Of a DNA stretch of 64,000 nt, positions 21,526-34,093 are shown one piece after another. Origin of the DNA: Andrena cerasifolii (Eukaryota > Arthropoda > Insecta > Hymenoptera > Andrenidae); NCBI RefSeq assembly GCF_050908995.1, contig NC_135119.1:21853001-21917000 (forward strand). Direction: 5' to 3'. Made by a program: the position numbers and the translations under genes. Every line of letters begins with the position of its first letter. Within the stretch, counting starts at the first letter, position 1. The notes beneath the pieces were generated by a model. The model was given only the letters and a program-made list of their open reading frames with translations. It was not told the DNA's origin and searched no databases.

Positions 21526-24500
21526 AGTTACGCGAAGCTTCACGCAGGAAAGTCGAATGTTCAAATAATCAACTGCGAAATCGACTGTCTATGCGTGAAT
21601 AATCCAGAGGCGAGAAATCAGCCTCTGCTCCACAGCGTATCCAGCCGTAAGAAGATTATAAATCCACGCGACCGCGATAATGGACTTAAAACGTGCATTG
21701 TAGCTCTTTGGGCTAGAGGACACGCTGTTCCCGGACGAAATTTGGCTACGTTTAAACCAGCCGACGGCCGTTAATCTGCCTCTATCTGATTATCAACACG
21801 GAGACGGGCGCGTTTCGCAAAATCTACCGGGCTAATCCCCGGCCCGCTCCTACGGATTACGAATGTCTTACAATGGGCGACGACTATATAGCCTATCCCT
21901 TTGAACCGAAGGGAAACGTGCTTTCTGTTCTTCGATGACTCGAGCCGTTTAACTGGCCGCGCAGTTTCAAACTACCCTGCATTCACTCGAGTTCGTGCAT
22001 CGCCGCGAAGTTTCGAATTAATGCCCAGCCGTTCCCCACGGTGGAAGCCGTATTCTTCGGAATTTTGCGAGCACGGGGAGGGAGAGTGTTGCCAGCCGCG
22101 CGGGTATCTGATTTCACTTGAAGGCTGAGCGCTCGGAGGGCTCGTGGCGACGCGTTACTGGAAAACTTGCAACGAGAGTTTATTGCTGTGGGAAGCTTAT
22201 CGCCTCGTTGAACGGCGCGAGAGGGTTTATTTGGGGCGGAGGGCTTCGGACGTGTTAAAATTCCATCGATACCACGGGGGCTGAAGAACTGACGCGCGAG
22301 GCAGCCGGGAGGGATGTCTAGGATATTGGGTGTTGCTGACACTGTCAACGGAGGCAGTTAAAACCGCATCAAGCTCTGTCCTCGCAGGAGCTGCTGCTGC
22401 TGCGTCCATGCCCACCCCAGCTGGGACCACGCCTTCCTAATGCTGCTGCCAGCGGCAAATACCTCTAACCGCGTCTACAGCGAGGGCTACCGATTCAATA
22501 TCGGATCTCGCAACCCCCTGGACCTTTCCCACTGCGCAGCGTAATGAAGAGTCTTGTTTGTTCCAAGATTCCTTTTTTCCCCAGTCGACCCCAGGAGCAC
22601 CACCACCCTTTCCGGCGCTTTCTTCCAGCCCTCGGTGGCCTGGGAGGGAACCGCTTCGACGATTTACCGCGAACAATGCCTCGTGGAGTAAATCCCTTTT
22701 TCGCGACCCGCCAAATACTGTCGCGCTTTCTGTGCGGTTCGTGGGATCGCGGGGCTGCAATTATCAAACGCAATGCTTGCGATGCTGGCTCGCTGCTCGG
22801 AAGAGGGTCAACATTCGCTTTTCTACTTTCGATGTATCGCTGGATATGTTAATCGAAGGCTTTAATAAGTTCATTGACGTTTAATAAGTTCATTGACATT
22901 ATCCAAACTCCATCGACGAGCGTGCTGCGCTTGTTAAAAACTGCTTCGGAGAGCAAAGAGTGTTACTGTTCCTCTTTAACAGAATGGCACTCTCTGTACT
23001 TGAAATATCCTGGTAATTAGCAGGCTGCCTCAAAGAAACGCAAGCTTCCTTTGATCCCACGCGGTAAGAAAGCCTCGAAAGTCTCCAGGCGTGTTTTATC
23101 ATCACCGCGAGGCTCGTGCGCGCCGAGTCATTTGCATGCTCGAAATTACGAAAGCCTGACGGGATTATAAAAACCATCGAGCCCCGAACCGCGAGCAGCC
23201 TTTCATATTCGCGGGCGCGCGTACGTCACACCGCGTCCATTTCATTACATCTGTTACGGCGCACCCGCTGAATGTAAATCGGCAGCATCGCGCCGCGTCC
23301 TATTAATAAACCATATTTATTCGTGCACGATCTTTGAATAACAACGAACGCGTTGGTCCCTGCATTTCCACTGGAAGCAGGGCGTTCCAGGTTACGCGGG
23401 GAAACGACCGTCCTAAACGGAAGCGATTTTAATTGACGTTTCGAGTGACGTTTCCTCGCGGAACAAGAAGATGGACACTCGGAGCCGGGGAGATGCCACT
23501 ATTATTGGTCGCAACGGCCACCGAAGTCGATTATGAGACCAAAACAGGCCAGCCGTTTCGGGGGATACGAGGCAGGAAGAACAGTGATCCAGGGGCCGAA
23601 TTTCTCGGCAACCGCTGCAAGATATTGGATTTGGTGGCTGCATCAATGTGCTCCGGCCACTTTGCTCCGAGCAGAATCCTCTTTAAATTGCTCGGCGGAG
23701 GATGGAGGCTTGTGTGCGGTCTGTTCCGCTTCATAAGCTCCGCTTCTCGTTCTTCCCCTATTTTGCCAACATTTAAGGGCCGCGCTTATTTCCACTCTCC
23801 CTTCGAATATCATTACCTACTGCGAATGGTGTTCCGGACGTCTCTGTTTCTCGCTAGAATCTCACGAACTGTGCGAGGATCCTCGGCGACGTATTTAAGC
23901 CGAGAGCTAACCCGAACGATTACCACGATGTACCCTGGCGTTCTATTTCAAATTGTCCATGCATTATCAGTTTATGCTCGTGGAATTTGTCGGTGGTAGC
24001 AATTTGCAGGGTAGGTGGCGAGGATTTATTACCAAGAGCCGTGGTCGTCGTCGTTCTTTCGCTCGCAATGGAATCGTTGTTACCGTGGGCTACATCTGTA
24101 CAGACCGGCAAAGCAAACAAACGGATATTTATACCTTTGTAGTCAACGGGGGTGGAACTGTCGCAAATTACCGGCTCAATGGCCGCGCCGACTAACAACC
24201 AGCGCCAGAACGTTATATTAATTAGTAGGTAGGAGAACCGAGGCGGACACTCGGAATGAATCGTCGAGCGTCCTCGAAAATATCCCCGAAAAGTCGTTTT
24301 AGAGCTGGTCCAGTGCTCGACAACCTCCCTTCCACCCCAAAACACGTGTGCCAACGAATGTTAATTAAATCACTGCCGCCAGGAGCGCTTTTCATCCCCG
24401 GCTATTCTTTCCGCCCTCCTAATTTCAGTTTCTGAGCGGACAATTCGGAATGTTCGGGGTTTGCTCTGGAGACTCCTGGTCAGAAAGCTGTTAATTAAAT

Positions 24501-25334
24501 TGCCATTATAAACTGTTTCGCTGGGAGAGGCTGGAGCACCCTTCGCGGCCCTCGACGCGCAATCTTGTAAGTGCAATGCCACGGAAAAGTGGGTGTATAT
24601 ATGCACCCGGGGGCGACGAGTGCACGCTGTCGTTGCACCTAGGCTTTTGTCGCAGCTCCTCCCTTTCCGCTGCTATTCTTCCAGCTACCATTCTCGCGCA
24701 TTTTAACCTCCTTTTGTGACTATTCTGGCGTGCTTTTTCGGCTGCCTTCGACGCCTTTTGCTCTTTCAATATCCGAACGGAACAGTTGGTCTTGAAAACT
24801 TGCCAAATCAACGGTATTGGGCGAAGCTGTGATGGAATCAATCTTTCAAATTGATCCACCGTTGGTGCGAGATATCAGGGGAGCTACGGTATTTCGCAGC
24901 GCTGTATAGCTGGATAGAGTTCACGTGCAGGTTCCGGGAGAAAGGGGGTATTAGTGTTTCGGAATTAATTCTGCCAGGGTTGAGATCATCTCCTCCCTGA
25001 CCGCGAGAGAAAAGAATCTTGGAGGTAGATATCAGCCTCCCTGGGTTTCTCCTTGAATTCCATAAAACGACAGCAGCCTCATTTCCATCGGGCGGCGTCA
25101 AAAGGGATCAAAAAGGATTACTTTGCGGCTGATTGGATCACGGCCCTTCCCGCGGATTTCCCTGCGAGCAGCAGAGATCTCCGCAGTATAAATTTCCATG
25201 GGGCGTCGATTGTGCGGTGGAAGTCGAGGAAGGATCGCCTTAAAATGGTGAAGAATCCTGGGGGAGAAAGCAGTCCGCGTTGCATTCGATTAATGCGTTC
25301 CGGGACCACGAGAAGCACCCCTTACCACGCGTCA
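21526..25334. other. Unassigned GC-rich non-coding stretch
   Basis: CpG-rich DNA with many overlapping open frames on both strands, the longest at 23433-23999. Frames are open in several registers at once, as expected from low stop-codon frequency at high GC, and none has a recognisable domain. A short GCT repeat occurs at about 22389-22402. Confidence 0.45.
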
Positions 25335-25339
25335 CGATG

Positions 25340-26244
25340 CACAGTGGTCCGAATCGCCGAAAACGTGATAAAAAATTCTTACGTTCACATTTCACCCTTT
25401 ATCATTATGAAGATGGTCATTCCAGGGGTTTTCGGGGGCGCAGAATCTGATTCCGAGGTCAAAATTTTTATTAGATTAAAACTAAGCCATGCAGGAGGGA
25501 GGAATGTCGATAAAATAATGTTATGTTTTCTATAACAGTACTGTCTGATTTGATTACGTTATTCGAAGGTAATTACAGCATCAAGTTTAGAAAAATTAAC
25601 AAAGATAGCGTTTTTATGAGAGAAAAAGGTATTGAGCGCGCGAAAACTAGTAAGTTAATTATTTTTATAAAGTCGCACTTGAGATATTGAAAATGTTTTT
25701 ATTTATCCATAAGATGAAATTATTGAAATATACAAAAAGTTTCAAAGATGCCCGTTGATTCCAAAAAAAGTAACACGCGATTATATACGACCATCACATA
25801 ATTTCTTATATTTCAGTTATTTATAACTTTTTGTACATTTCAATAACATCGAATGAATGCACAATTTCATCTCATGGATAAATAAAAACATTTTCAATAT
25901 CTCAAGTGTGATTTTATACAAATTATTGACCTCCTAGTTTTCGCGCGCTCAATACCTTTTTCTCTCATAAAAACGCTATCTCGGTTAATTTTTCTAATCT
26001 TGATGCCGTAAATAACTTCAAATAACGTAATCAAATCAGACAGTACTGTTAAACAAAGCATAACATTATTTTATCGACATTTCCCCCCCCCTGCAGGGCT
26101 TACTTTTAATCTAATAAAAATTGTGACCTCGGAATCAGATTCTGCGCCCCCAGAACTCCTGGAATGACCATCTCCATAATGATAAAGGGTGAAATGTGAA
26201 CGTAAGGACTTTTTATCACGTTTTCGGCGATTCGTACCACTGTG
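25340..26244. mobile_element. Foldback element with CACAGTG ends and 5-bp duplication, probably Transib-related
   Basis: Nearly the whole 905 bp folds on itself. The left arm (about 25340-25742) and the right arm (about 25822-26244) are inverted copies with only scattered mismatches, separated by a short AT-rich centre. Both ends begin CACAGTGGT, then C or A, then CGAATCGCCG. The flanks carry a perfect 5-bp duplication CGATG (25335-25339 and 26245-26249). A 5-bp GC-containing duplication and CACAGTG-type termini are the known signature of Transib transposons, the relatives of RAG recombination signals. I find no transposase, so it is a non-autonomous derivative. Confidence 0.8.
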
Positions 26245-26249
26245 CGATG

Positions 26250-28035
26250 CAACTTGAGTAAATTCAACAAAATACGAAATTGCCACGGTAGAGACAAAAA
26301 GATTGCACCCCCAGTTTCAAAGAAGAAACCTCCGGTTCCCCGTTAAACAAACTGCCATTGGCCCTCTGAAAAGTGCCGCGCTGTTTGCAAATCGATCCGA
26401 GGCCGGTCGTTTCATTCAATCGCCGCGAGCTTGATCCTCGAGAGCTTCAAAGAAACTGAACGGCGCCAGGCTTGGCGTTTACGATCGATCGGATTAGAGG
26501 TGCCGTCTTCCTACGGTCCCGGCTCCATAAATTTACATCGAGCCGCGATATCGGCCAAAGTCATAGACGAAAATGGTAGCAAAGGGATAAAAGATGGGGC
26601 GATGGAGATGGGGCGACGAGAGCGCGAGGCTTGGATCCCACCGAAAAGGACGAGACCTCAAAAATCTCGACGTACGCCATTACTGCCGACGTCGGATCCC
26701 CATTTGAACGCCGGCGCGGCGCGCGGGCTCTTGCAGTCTGGTCTCTCCTAATGAGGCCGGCTTTTTCTTTCCTCCGCTCCTCCCCTCTAACCATCCTAAC
26801 CCCTCTAAACCCTCCAGCCGCCCTCGCCCCTCACCCCCGTTCCCCAGCGACCGAGTGTCGACGCCACCCTCGTGCCCTAGCCATTTTTTTTACCCTCTTC
26901 TTTCGCCTCCATCCCTCCCTTCGCCCTTTGAATTGAGAGAAGGTGGCAGAGAAGAGAAACCGGAGCGGTGAATGTTATCATCGCGCCGCCAGATGCAGTC
27001 TGAAATGGCAACGAGAGGATACGCCAGCCAGACTACCGGGGCATAATTAAAACTTGTACCGCTCGGCCGTCTCGAAGGTTAGAAATACGCGTCTTTGTGC
27101 GCACGTATACACTGTGCCGCACGCCGCACCCTGTTTACGCGCCTGGGTATTATCGTTGCCGCGTTGCGCTAGCCAGCGAATAAGACGGCTCATTGAAATC
27201 CTGTATTCTTGCTGCGATAGAGCGCGAACGCAGCTGTGTGGCAAATTAACTCCGCGGCCGCTGCTGTAACGCGGCGCGAGGTTCGCTGTTCGCTGCGAGC
27301 AAGAGGCCTGGCTATTGGCTCCCTTTGATCGTGATCGAGGGACACGGATCAACCCCTCGCGCTTCAAGTACATACATCAACAGGGAATGGACAGGTTCGC
27401 GTGAACGTTGCGCGGCATTTTGATGAATTTCGCAGAAGCGGACGAATTCGGTAGTCCGTAGGACAAAATGAATTATTGGTTTTCAAATTAGGGAATATAC
27501 CGGGGCGCAGGCGGTAGTTTTTTTTTTTTTATGTCGTGACTGGTATAGCATCTCCACATCTCTAGGAGATTGGATCGGTTTGAAAAATTGTCGAACTAGA
27601 ATCAGTAGTATCGGCTTAATTCGATCAGACCTGATCGTCGATTTCGCTTAATCAGCGACGTTTTATAAATGAGAGCGAATTGAGCGAAGATTTAATCGGC
27701 GCGATGTCACCGAAAAGTCTAATTGCAGGATATTGAATTGTCTGATTCGTGCACAAATTAAAGTATCAGAATGATGGGCGGTGCTGATTAATCGGTCGCC
27801 GGTTACGCGGCTCCACTGTGCGTCGATCCGAATGGTTTAAAGCGCTTCCACGAGACCGTGGCGTTGAATTGAAACGCGTTCCAGTCGTCTATACGTTAAC
27901 GAAAAAAAAAGACCAGGGTACGTCGGCTTTAAATGCATATTTCACGCTTTGCTTTTGCCCCCGTGGCGGATGCGCCGCTCTGTTTGAGCTAGTTACTGGA
28001 TGACATGTGGCACCCGTGACATTTTCGCGCAGTCA
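26250..28035. other. Unassigned non-coding stretch
   Basis: GC-rich up to about 27370 with pyrimidine-rich segments (26760-26930), then mixed. A T-run lies near 27520. No exon or transposon structure is seen. Confidence 0.4.
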
Positions 28036-28468
28036 AACTTGGGATTACTATTCGCGTGTTATAATTCACTGGTCTGTCGGCGTCAATCGCACGGCGTTAA
28101 ATCTCACAGCTCATTTCATTTAAAACAAAAACGAGGGAAAAATGTTACGGTTACAAATAAACACAATTCGAAGAGCATGAAAATCAAACACTTTAATGAC
28201 ACCTTGATCCAAGGCTTCCTCCTTCTTCATCCACGAATTAAAAATCCACCTGAACTTGGGATTACTATTCGCGGGTTATAACTCGCTGGTCTGTCAGCGT
28301 CAATCGCACGGCGTTAAATCTCACAGCTCATTTCATTTAAAACAAAAACGAGGAAAAAATGTTACAGTTACAAATAAACACAATTCGAAGACCATGAAAA
28401 TCAAACACTTTAATGACACCTTGATCCAAGGCTTCCTCCTTCTTCATCCACGAATTAAAATTCCACCT
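28036..28468 (+). repeat. Tandem duplication, 217-bp unit, 2 copies
   Basis: Copy 1 (28036-28252) and copy 2 (28253-28468) are almost identical and start AACTTGGGATTACTATTCGC. Few substitutions separate them, so the duplication is recent. Neither copy contains a recognisable gene. Confidence 0.92.
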
Positions 28469-31400
28469 AGCGATAACAAAAACGTCCGAAATTACTGAAC
28501 AAGCTTTCTTGTCCCTTAAAACCGCTAAAAATTTCGTTCCGCTCATTCCTTCGTGTCCCTAAATCCAAGAAAAACACTGATCTGTACCATTTCTCACGGC
28601 TGACTCCGTTCTGCACATATTCAGCTGGTCTACCATATTCTGCACAGTTCCATCCCACCTAACGTCGCTTCGAAAATACAACGCGAAACACCTTGATCGA
28701 CATTCATGACTCCGCGAAATTAGCAACATCCACATAATTGCCGCGTAATTAACGAAGCCCCCCGTCTGTTGTTGCAGAGCATCGCCTTGCAACAATAAAT
28801 TACCCCTCCGGCGTGCGTCGATGACGGCGGAGTAAGCTGTTTCTGTAATCTTAATAAAGTTCATACGAACTCGCGCCGCCTTCGCCGCGTTTATGTTCTT
28901 AGGCGGCAGCTACTTAAGCGAGACAAGTGCGATGTAAACAGAAACATTCTCAACGGGCCCCTAACTTGCGCGCAGAGGGAATGCAGCCAGCCATATCTCC
29001 GGCTAACGAATCCGTGGCGGGAGGGTTGGCCAGTGTACAGCAGTTTCAATATTTTACCCAGCTTTTCGTTCGGGGGAACATTAAACCGCGCTCCCGTTAA
29101 ACTTGCGCCACTGAACCAGGGGAGCGAGAGGGAGCGAGACGTTTACGGCGCTTTGAAAGTCAAATAGGAGCAAGAATTTTGGGCAAAACGGCAGATTTTG
29201 CTGGGAGAGGCAACGAACAGAGGTGGGACGACCTTCTTTTTCTATGAATTTTAATGAACCCGAACCATAAAATTTGATCCCGCAGAATCCGGGCGAATTT
29301 GATTCTAGAGGCTGTATGATAGGGGGGAATCGCACGAATTGAATCTCTTCCTGGGAACAATGGAAATGCTTTATATCTCTGAGCTTTGCGTCGCCTCAGT
29401 CCTGTGTCGCGGCTGCACACCAGCGAGGATAAGTTAATTACGACAGCGGCAGGTGTGCCTCGCTATAAGTCACAGTTAATTTCCAATATTTAAAATTACG
29501 CGTAAGTCGAACCGCCCCGGGGCACTCCTGACGTTCAGGCGCCTTCAATAATTTATGGTATCCGCTAACAACGGATTAGCTTCCACTTAAAACCATTCAT
29601 AATTTAAAGCGGATGACGATGTATCATCCCCTAGGCTTCCAACTTCGCGCAAACTCCATATCCGTTCAATCTACTCTCTAATCGTTCTCCTCGATGATCC
29701 GAGGCTCCGTTTCGTAAATATCGTTTCATCGAGCAGTCCATTTGAAACCGTTACAGTGCCTTTTCATATCGAACCAGCATTCTTTAAGCGAGTATACGTT
29801 GCTCGTTACGAAGTATATTGACTGCACCGCGAAGAACACTCTCCGTTCGATTTAACCAGGCCGTTGGGACAAATTGAGGGAAGATTATGGCTAACTAACG
29901 CCATTGATAGGGATCGGGTACGGCTCTCGAAGAATGCTCGCTACGTTTCTGTGCTATTAACTTGGAGCAGCTCGAATCGACGGCGGCCAGGAGGATAAAA
30001 CGTCGGAACGGGGGAACTGGAGGGAGGGACAGAGAGGAGAGGTGCCTCTCTTCATAGCTAATACGGCACTTTCTCTCTTTCCCTCTCTCCCGAGGACAAC
30101 AAAAGTTATTCCAGCTTCCAGGGAAGCTAGAACAGGCGAGCTCGTTTTCAGCTTTATCTCCCCTTCACTCGCCATTAGACATCGAAAATAAGGACGGAAA
30201 ATATTCGTTCCAGGAGACAGGCATTATCCTCGGTGTACTCCTCCCCTCCCCCTGTCCGCGTCGCCCTGCTTTCACCTGACAATGCTCGACCACTTTTCCT
30301 GCCGGGCGCTTCCTTATTTCGCGAAATGTCATTAGCGCATCGTGCCAAGAACCGAGCCACGTTCCCGACGCGCCTCGAATCTAATGGATGGCACTGCCTT
30401 TGTGCCCGGCCTGCCGAAGTATTGCATTTACGTTTCCCCGAGTGTCGCCGCTTGGTAATTTCAGGACGTTGCCTCGTTCCGTCGAGTGGGGTTGTAATTT
30501 CGGGGGTGGGTCGGAGTGGCAAACTAACCATTCGCGTCTGAGTCTGGTGTACCTTGACGCGTGGTGGTTATTGTTTTAATAAGTGTTTGCTTGACGAATC
30601 TTAAAACCATCGAACTTCTTGAGTTTATTAATTTCGATAGAAAATTAGCATAGCTTCCACCAGTTCGAATCGCAGAAGTCGTCGATCCAGAGGCTCAGAA
30701 TGCCTTCGGAAATGTACCGAGGGTAGTTTTAACGTAACACTTCAATCTCGCCTTTGCTAAGCGAGCCACGGGAAACGTGTAATTGGATCGTTTTGCTCCA
30801 GACGGGTCCGAAAGTCGTCGGGAGACCCTTGGAAGCGAAGAATCGATAAGCGATTTTCCGCGTTTGATACGATAATTCATTTGCTTTCTGAGCCCTGGCA
30901 CAGCCTGTCGTTTCTGTCGAGGCCAGCCCTTTATTATGGTAATTTCATTCAGGCTCCCTGACACTGATATCCGCAATCCGTTTTCGATTCGTATTGAAAT
31001 AAGCTCCGATCTGTTTTGCGGCGGGGAAAAAGGAGGACGAAGGTGCAACGACATCCGTCCGCAGCACAGCCTCAGACTTTCGGAGCTTCCGCGATGAAGG
31101 ACGAGGGGCAGTGATTGTCGGGGAACGACACGCTCGAGTTTCCTCGACCGAGAACGCGGGATACGTCGACGGGGAATCGATTTTCGGGCTGCTGCGACCA
31201 GCGATTCGTCAGCGAGCCTCCGCAAATACGAGAACGCTGAGAAGTACCAGCGCTTCTGAAATCTGGTATGAGAAAGTCCTTGAGCAATTGTTGCAACTCT
31301 TCGAGGACAGAAATGTCTTCGTCAAATTAATTAATACAGTGCCCCGCGGAAAGTGTTCAAAGCTGAAGAAGGCAAGCCGCAAAGGTGGACTCGTACGCCA

Positions 31401-32286
31401 GATACGGATTCGTTTAGTCAGCAATTGCGGGCCGAGAATAACACCGTCAAAGACAACTACGGTTAATAGCTTCAAAGAGCTGCGGCAGAACTGACACGTG
31501 GTCGAGAAAACCGCGTCATTTAGACCAGGAAATATATTACAGTGGTCGCGACGAAAGTTAATTGCGTTTCGGTTCGGGAAGTCCGAGCGACCGTACCGAA
31601 TGTGCTAATTTTCCCCGCTGAAAGCTCAGCGAGGGGTGAACGCGCGATATGGGTCGACATGCCGCTGATAAATGTGTTTGTTCGTCTCTTCCCTGATGAA
31701 GATGCGGATACCAATTGAAAAAGAGGTTAAAATTGTGCGCCAACTGAAACCGTGAACGCCACACTTTCATTAACCCAAGGCACGAATCGAGTTATCCTTT
31801 CAATTTGCCCTAGAAATCGAGCTATCCACCAAGAGAGTCAACCGATTGCTAAGAAATGAACAGTTTCGCTAACCCTGGTGACTTTGATTCAAGGAATCTG
31901 TGGTTCGACGAAGAGCTGAGAAATCCTGACGTTCTAGAAATGTTCTAGGTAACTTCAGTTAGGTGTGCCAAAGTTTCTTCTCTTTCGTTGCTGCATGTAC
32001 GTACCCTGTGATCGTGATATGGACGAGTAAGCATCGGTCGATTAATTGCTTGGTAGACTGTCGTTTAGGAAGAAGCGTACAATGTAAAGGGCTGTGCGAT
32101 CTATCGGACTGGTTCTTTAGTTCAGCTGTGGCGAACCTCTTTATCTGCGCGTGCGAAAAATTTATAGGGGAACAAATTAATAGAAAATTAATCATTGCAG
32201 AATTTTATTGAGACAAGTTTGAAAATCATAGAATTTCATAAGAATAGTAAATCTTATAGTAAAAGCTGGCGAAAATTATTTTAATA
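28469..32286. other. Unassigned non-coding stretch
   Basis: Mixed CpG-rich DNA. Frames at 30175-30531, 30695-31225 and 31111-31494 are basic, overlap one another on opposite strands and show no domain. No transposon termini were recognised. Confidence 0.4.
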
Positions 32287-32288
32287 TA

Positions 32289-32562
32289 CAGTGAGCGACA
32301 AAAGTGAATTTCGATGGAATTTTCAGCATAAATACAATTTACTGAAATCTGTAAAAGGCATTTTTTAAATTATCAGTACAGGCTCAGATACAAAAGTTGA
32401 AAACACGACCTTCGCTAATTTCTGCGCTATTCCGACCAACTGCAACTTGTTTCAAACCGATTAAACACGTACCTACTTGGTAAACTAATCCTTCTAACTT
32501 CTCAAAGAAAGTCATGTCGTTTGGACTAATTTTAAAAAAGTTATTCTGTTTTAAACGCTATC
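32289..32562 (+). mobile_element. Degenerate Tc1/mariner-like MITE, right end lost
   Basis: A left end CAGTGAGCGACAAAAGTGAA preceded by TA is followed by an interior resembling the right half of the element at 15193: CTAATCCTTCTAACTTCTC, GTCGTTTGGACTAATTTT and AAAAAGTTATTCTGTTTTAAA. The matching terminal repeat at the right is missing, so the copy is truncated or diverged. Confidence 0.6.
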
Positions 32563-33254
32563 TAATCATATAATAAATATTTTAGATTAATATACAAGTA
32601 TTAAAGATAGCACCTGTAAATCATTGACGCGCCAACACAATTTTTGTTGGTGCCATAGATTCGCAATATTTGCTTTAGTCGACAGTCTTACTATCGGCGA
32701 GAACAACCCCTTGATGCAGACTAGAGTTGTTCATGAGTGAAGCTCCTTACCTAGACAGTTTTATCCTTCACCGTGCACTAAAATTGAAGTTTGAATATAG
32801 TCGCTCGCGACCGTAAGACCGTAAGAGATAATTTAGCAGCAAGCCGACGAAGTCTGTTCCATCAGTTTCTGCCGGGGCAATCTGATTATTTAATAATTAT
32901 CCACTACCTGTATTCTATTCCCGGAATATGTTCTTAAGAGACGTATTATTTTACGAAGAAGATTAACCGCATGTCGGCTGTAATGAACACGAGAATTCTA
33001 AAGTAGAGATTGAAATACCAACCGTGTAATAAATATTTCTAACATTAATAAGTAATATCCATTAGAGTCACTCAATCTTGGAAAGCCGAAGGACACTGTC
33101 AGAGCGAATCCACTGACGGCTTTAAAATAGAAATTATACATGCATCTGTCCTACCAACTGCTATCTCGACGTAGGTTAACCTTGTGAGTAAAGAATTCCA
33201 TGTACTCAAAACTTCACTTTTGCATTATTACTTGCTCCACCTGCGCTCACTAAT
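32563..33254. other. Unassigned non-coding stretch
   Basis: AT-rich DNA between two transposon remnants. I see nothing in it. Confidence 0.4.
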
Positions 33255-33384
33255 TGAGCCGTTTATTTTGAAAGTGGCCTAAGTCCATTTGCCAATTAAT
33301 TTCTGCTGATTGTAGTAACGTGTACAACTTGAAGTTGGTATTAAAAGTTTATATATAAAATTTTTTTAAATATAAATGGACTTA

Positions 33385-33710
33385 AGGTGAAAGTCCCAAT
33401 TTCTGCTCATTTAAGAGGTAACTCGTCATAAAGAAGGTGTAAAAAATTTGTTTGTGATCAAAATTTGCAGAGTAATTGATTAATTCTTTAATAATAAATC
33501 AACCAATTGAAAAACTATTTAAGAAAGATATTTAAAGATGTTTAACTATTAGTAATTTGTAATTAAATATATAATGCTCTAAATGTCTGTATTTCTGTTC
33601 ATGAAAAATAGCGATGTTGCAACTATAGTACAAACGTAACGCAGATAATAATAAGAAAAATACGAAATGAGCAGAAATGGGGACATGAGTAGAAATTGGG
33701 ACATTCACCT
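33385..33710 (-). mobile_element. MITE, family with AGGTGAATGTCCC ends, copy 2
   Basis: It is flanked by TA at 33383-33384 and 33711-33712, and its ends AGGTGAAAGTCCCAATTTCT and GGGACATTCACCT are inverted. The internal order is reversed relative to the copy at 21117-21505. It is inserted inside the terminal repeat of the older MITE at 33255-34091. Confidence 0.85.
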
Positions 33711-33712
33711 TA

Positions 33713-34064
33713 CAGTGACTCGCATTAATATTCGGACACTTTTTAAAATCGCATAACTTTTTTAGAATTGGTCCAAACAACTTGAGTTTTTTTGAGAAGC
33801 TAGAAAGATTAGTTTACTAACTGACGCGTTTCGTCGTTTTGAAAAAAATGTATTTGGTCGGAATAGCGAAAAAAATAGGTATAAAGGTCGACCTTTACTA
33901 TTCTTTTCGCTATTCCAACCAAATACATTTGTTTTCAAAACGACGAAACGCATCAGTTAGCAAACTAATCCTTCTAGCTTCTCAAAAAAACTCAAGTCGT
34001 TTGGACCAATTCTAAAAAAGTTATGTGATTTTAAAAAGTGTCCGAATATTAATACGAGTCACTG
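33713..34064. mobile_element. Full-length foldback Tc1/mariner-like MITE, copy 1
   Basis: The ends CAGTGACTCGCATTAATATT and the complement are flanked by TA (33711-33712 and 34065-34066). The two halves are inverted copies almost to the centre, where AAAGGTCGACCTTT (about 33885-33898) is itself a palindrome, so the element can fold into one hairpin of about 170 bp. A near-identical copy is at 40047-40399. It shares a TA with the neighbouring MITE that ends at 33710. Confidence 0.88.
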
Positions 34065-34093
34065 TAGGTCACTTTCAAAACAAACAGCTCAAT

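Larger units (their letters stand above)
33255..34091. mobile_element. MITE, family with TGAGCC ends, copy 2, split by two insertions
   Basis: The left end TGAGCCGTTTATTTTGAAAG (33255 onward, continuing TGGCCTAAGTCCATTT) and a right end reading ACTTTCAAAACAAACAGCTC belong to the same family as 7600-7837. The right terminal repeat is cut after its inner AAATGGACTTA by two TA-flanked elements lying head to tail (33385-33710 and 33713-34064). It resumes with GGTCACTTTCAAAACAAACA. Without the inserts the copy would be about 155 bp. Confidence 0.8.

Noticed and set aside
23433..23999. 188-codon plus-strand open frame
   Set aside because: No recognisable motif, no credible splice or promoter context, and several other registers are open over the same bases.
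30655..30690. AGTTCGAATCG resembling a tRNA B-box
   Set aside because: No matching A-box or cloverleaf pairing upstream.
30695..31225. 176-codon minus-strand open frame
   Set aside because: Strongly basic and Ser-rich, it resembles translated non-coding DNA and has no family features.
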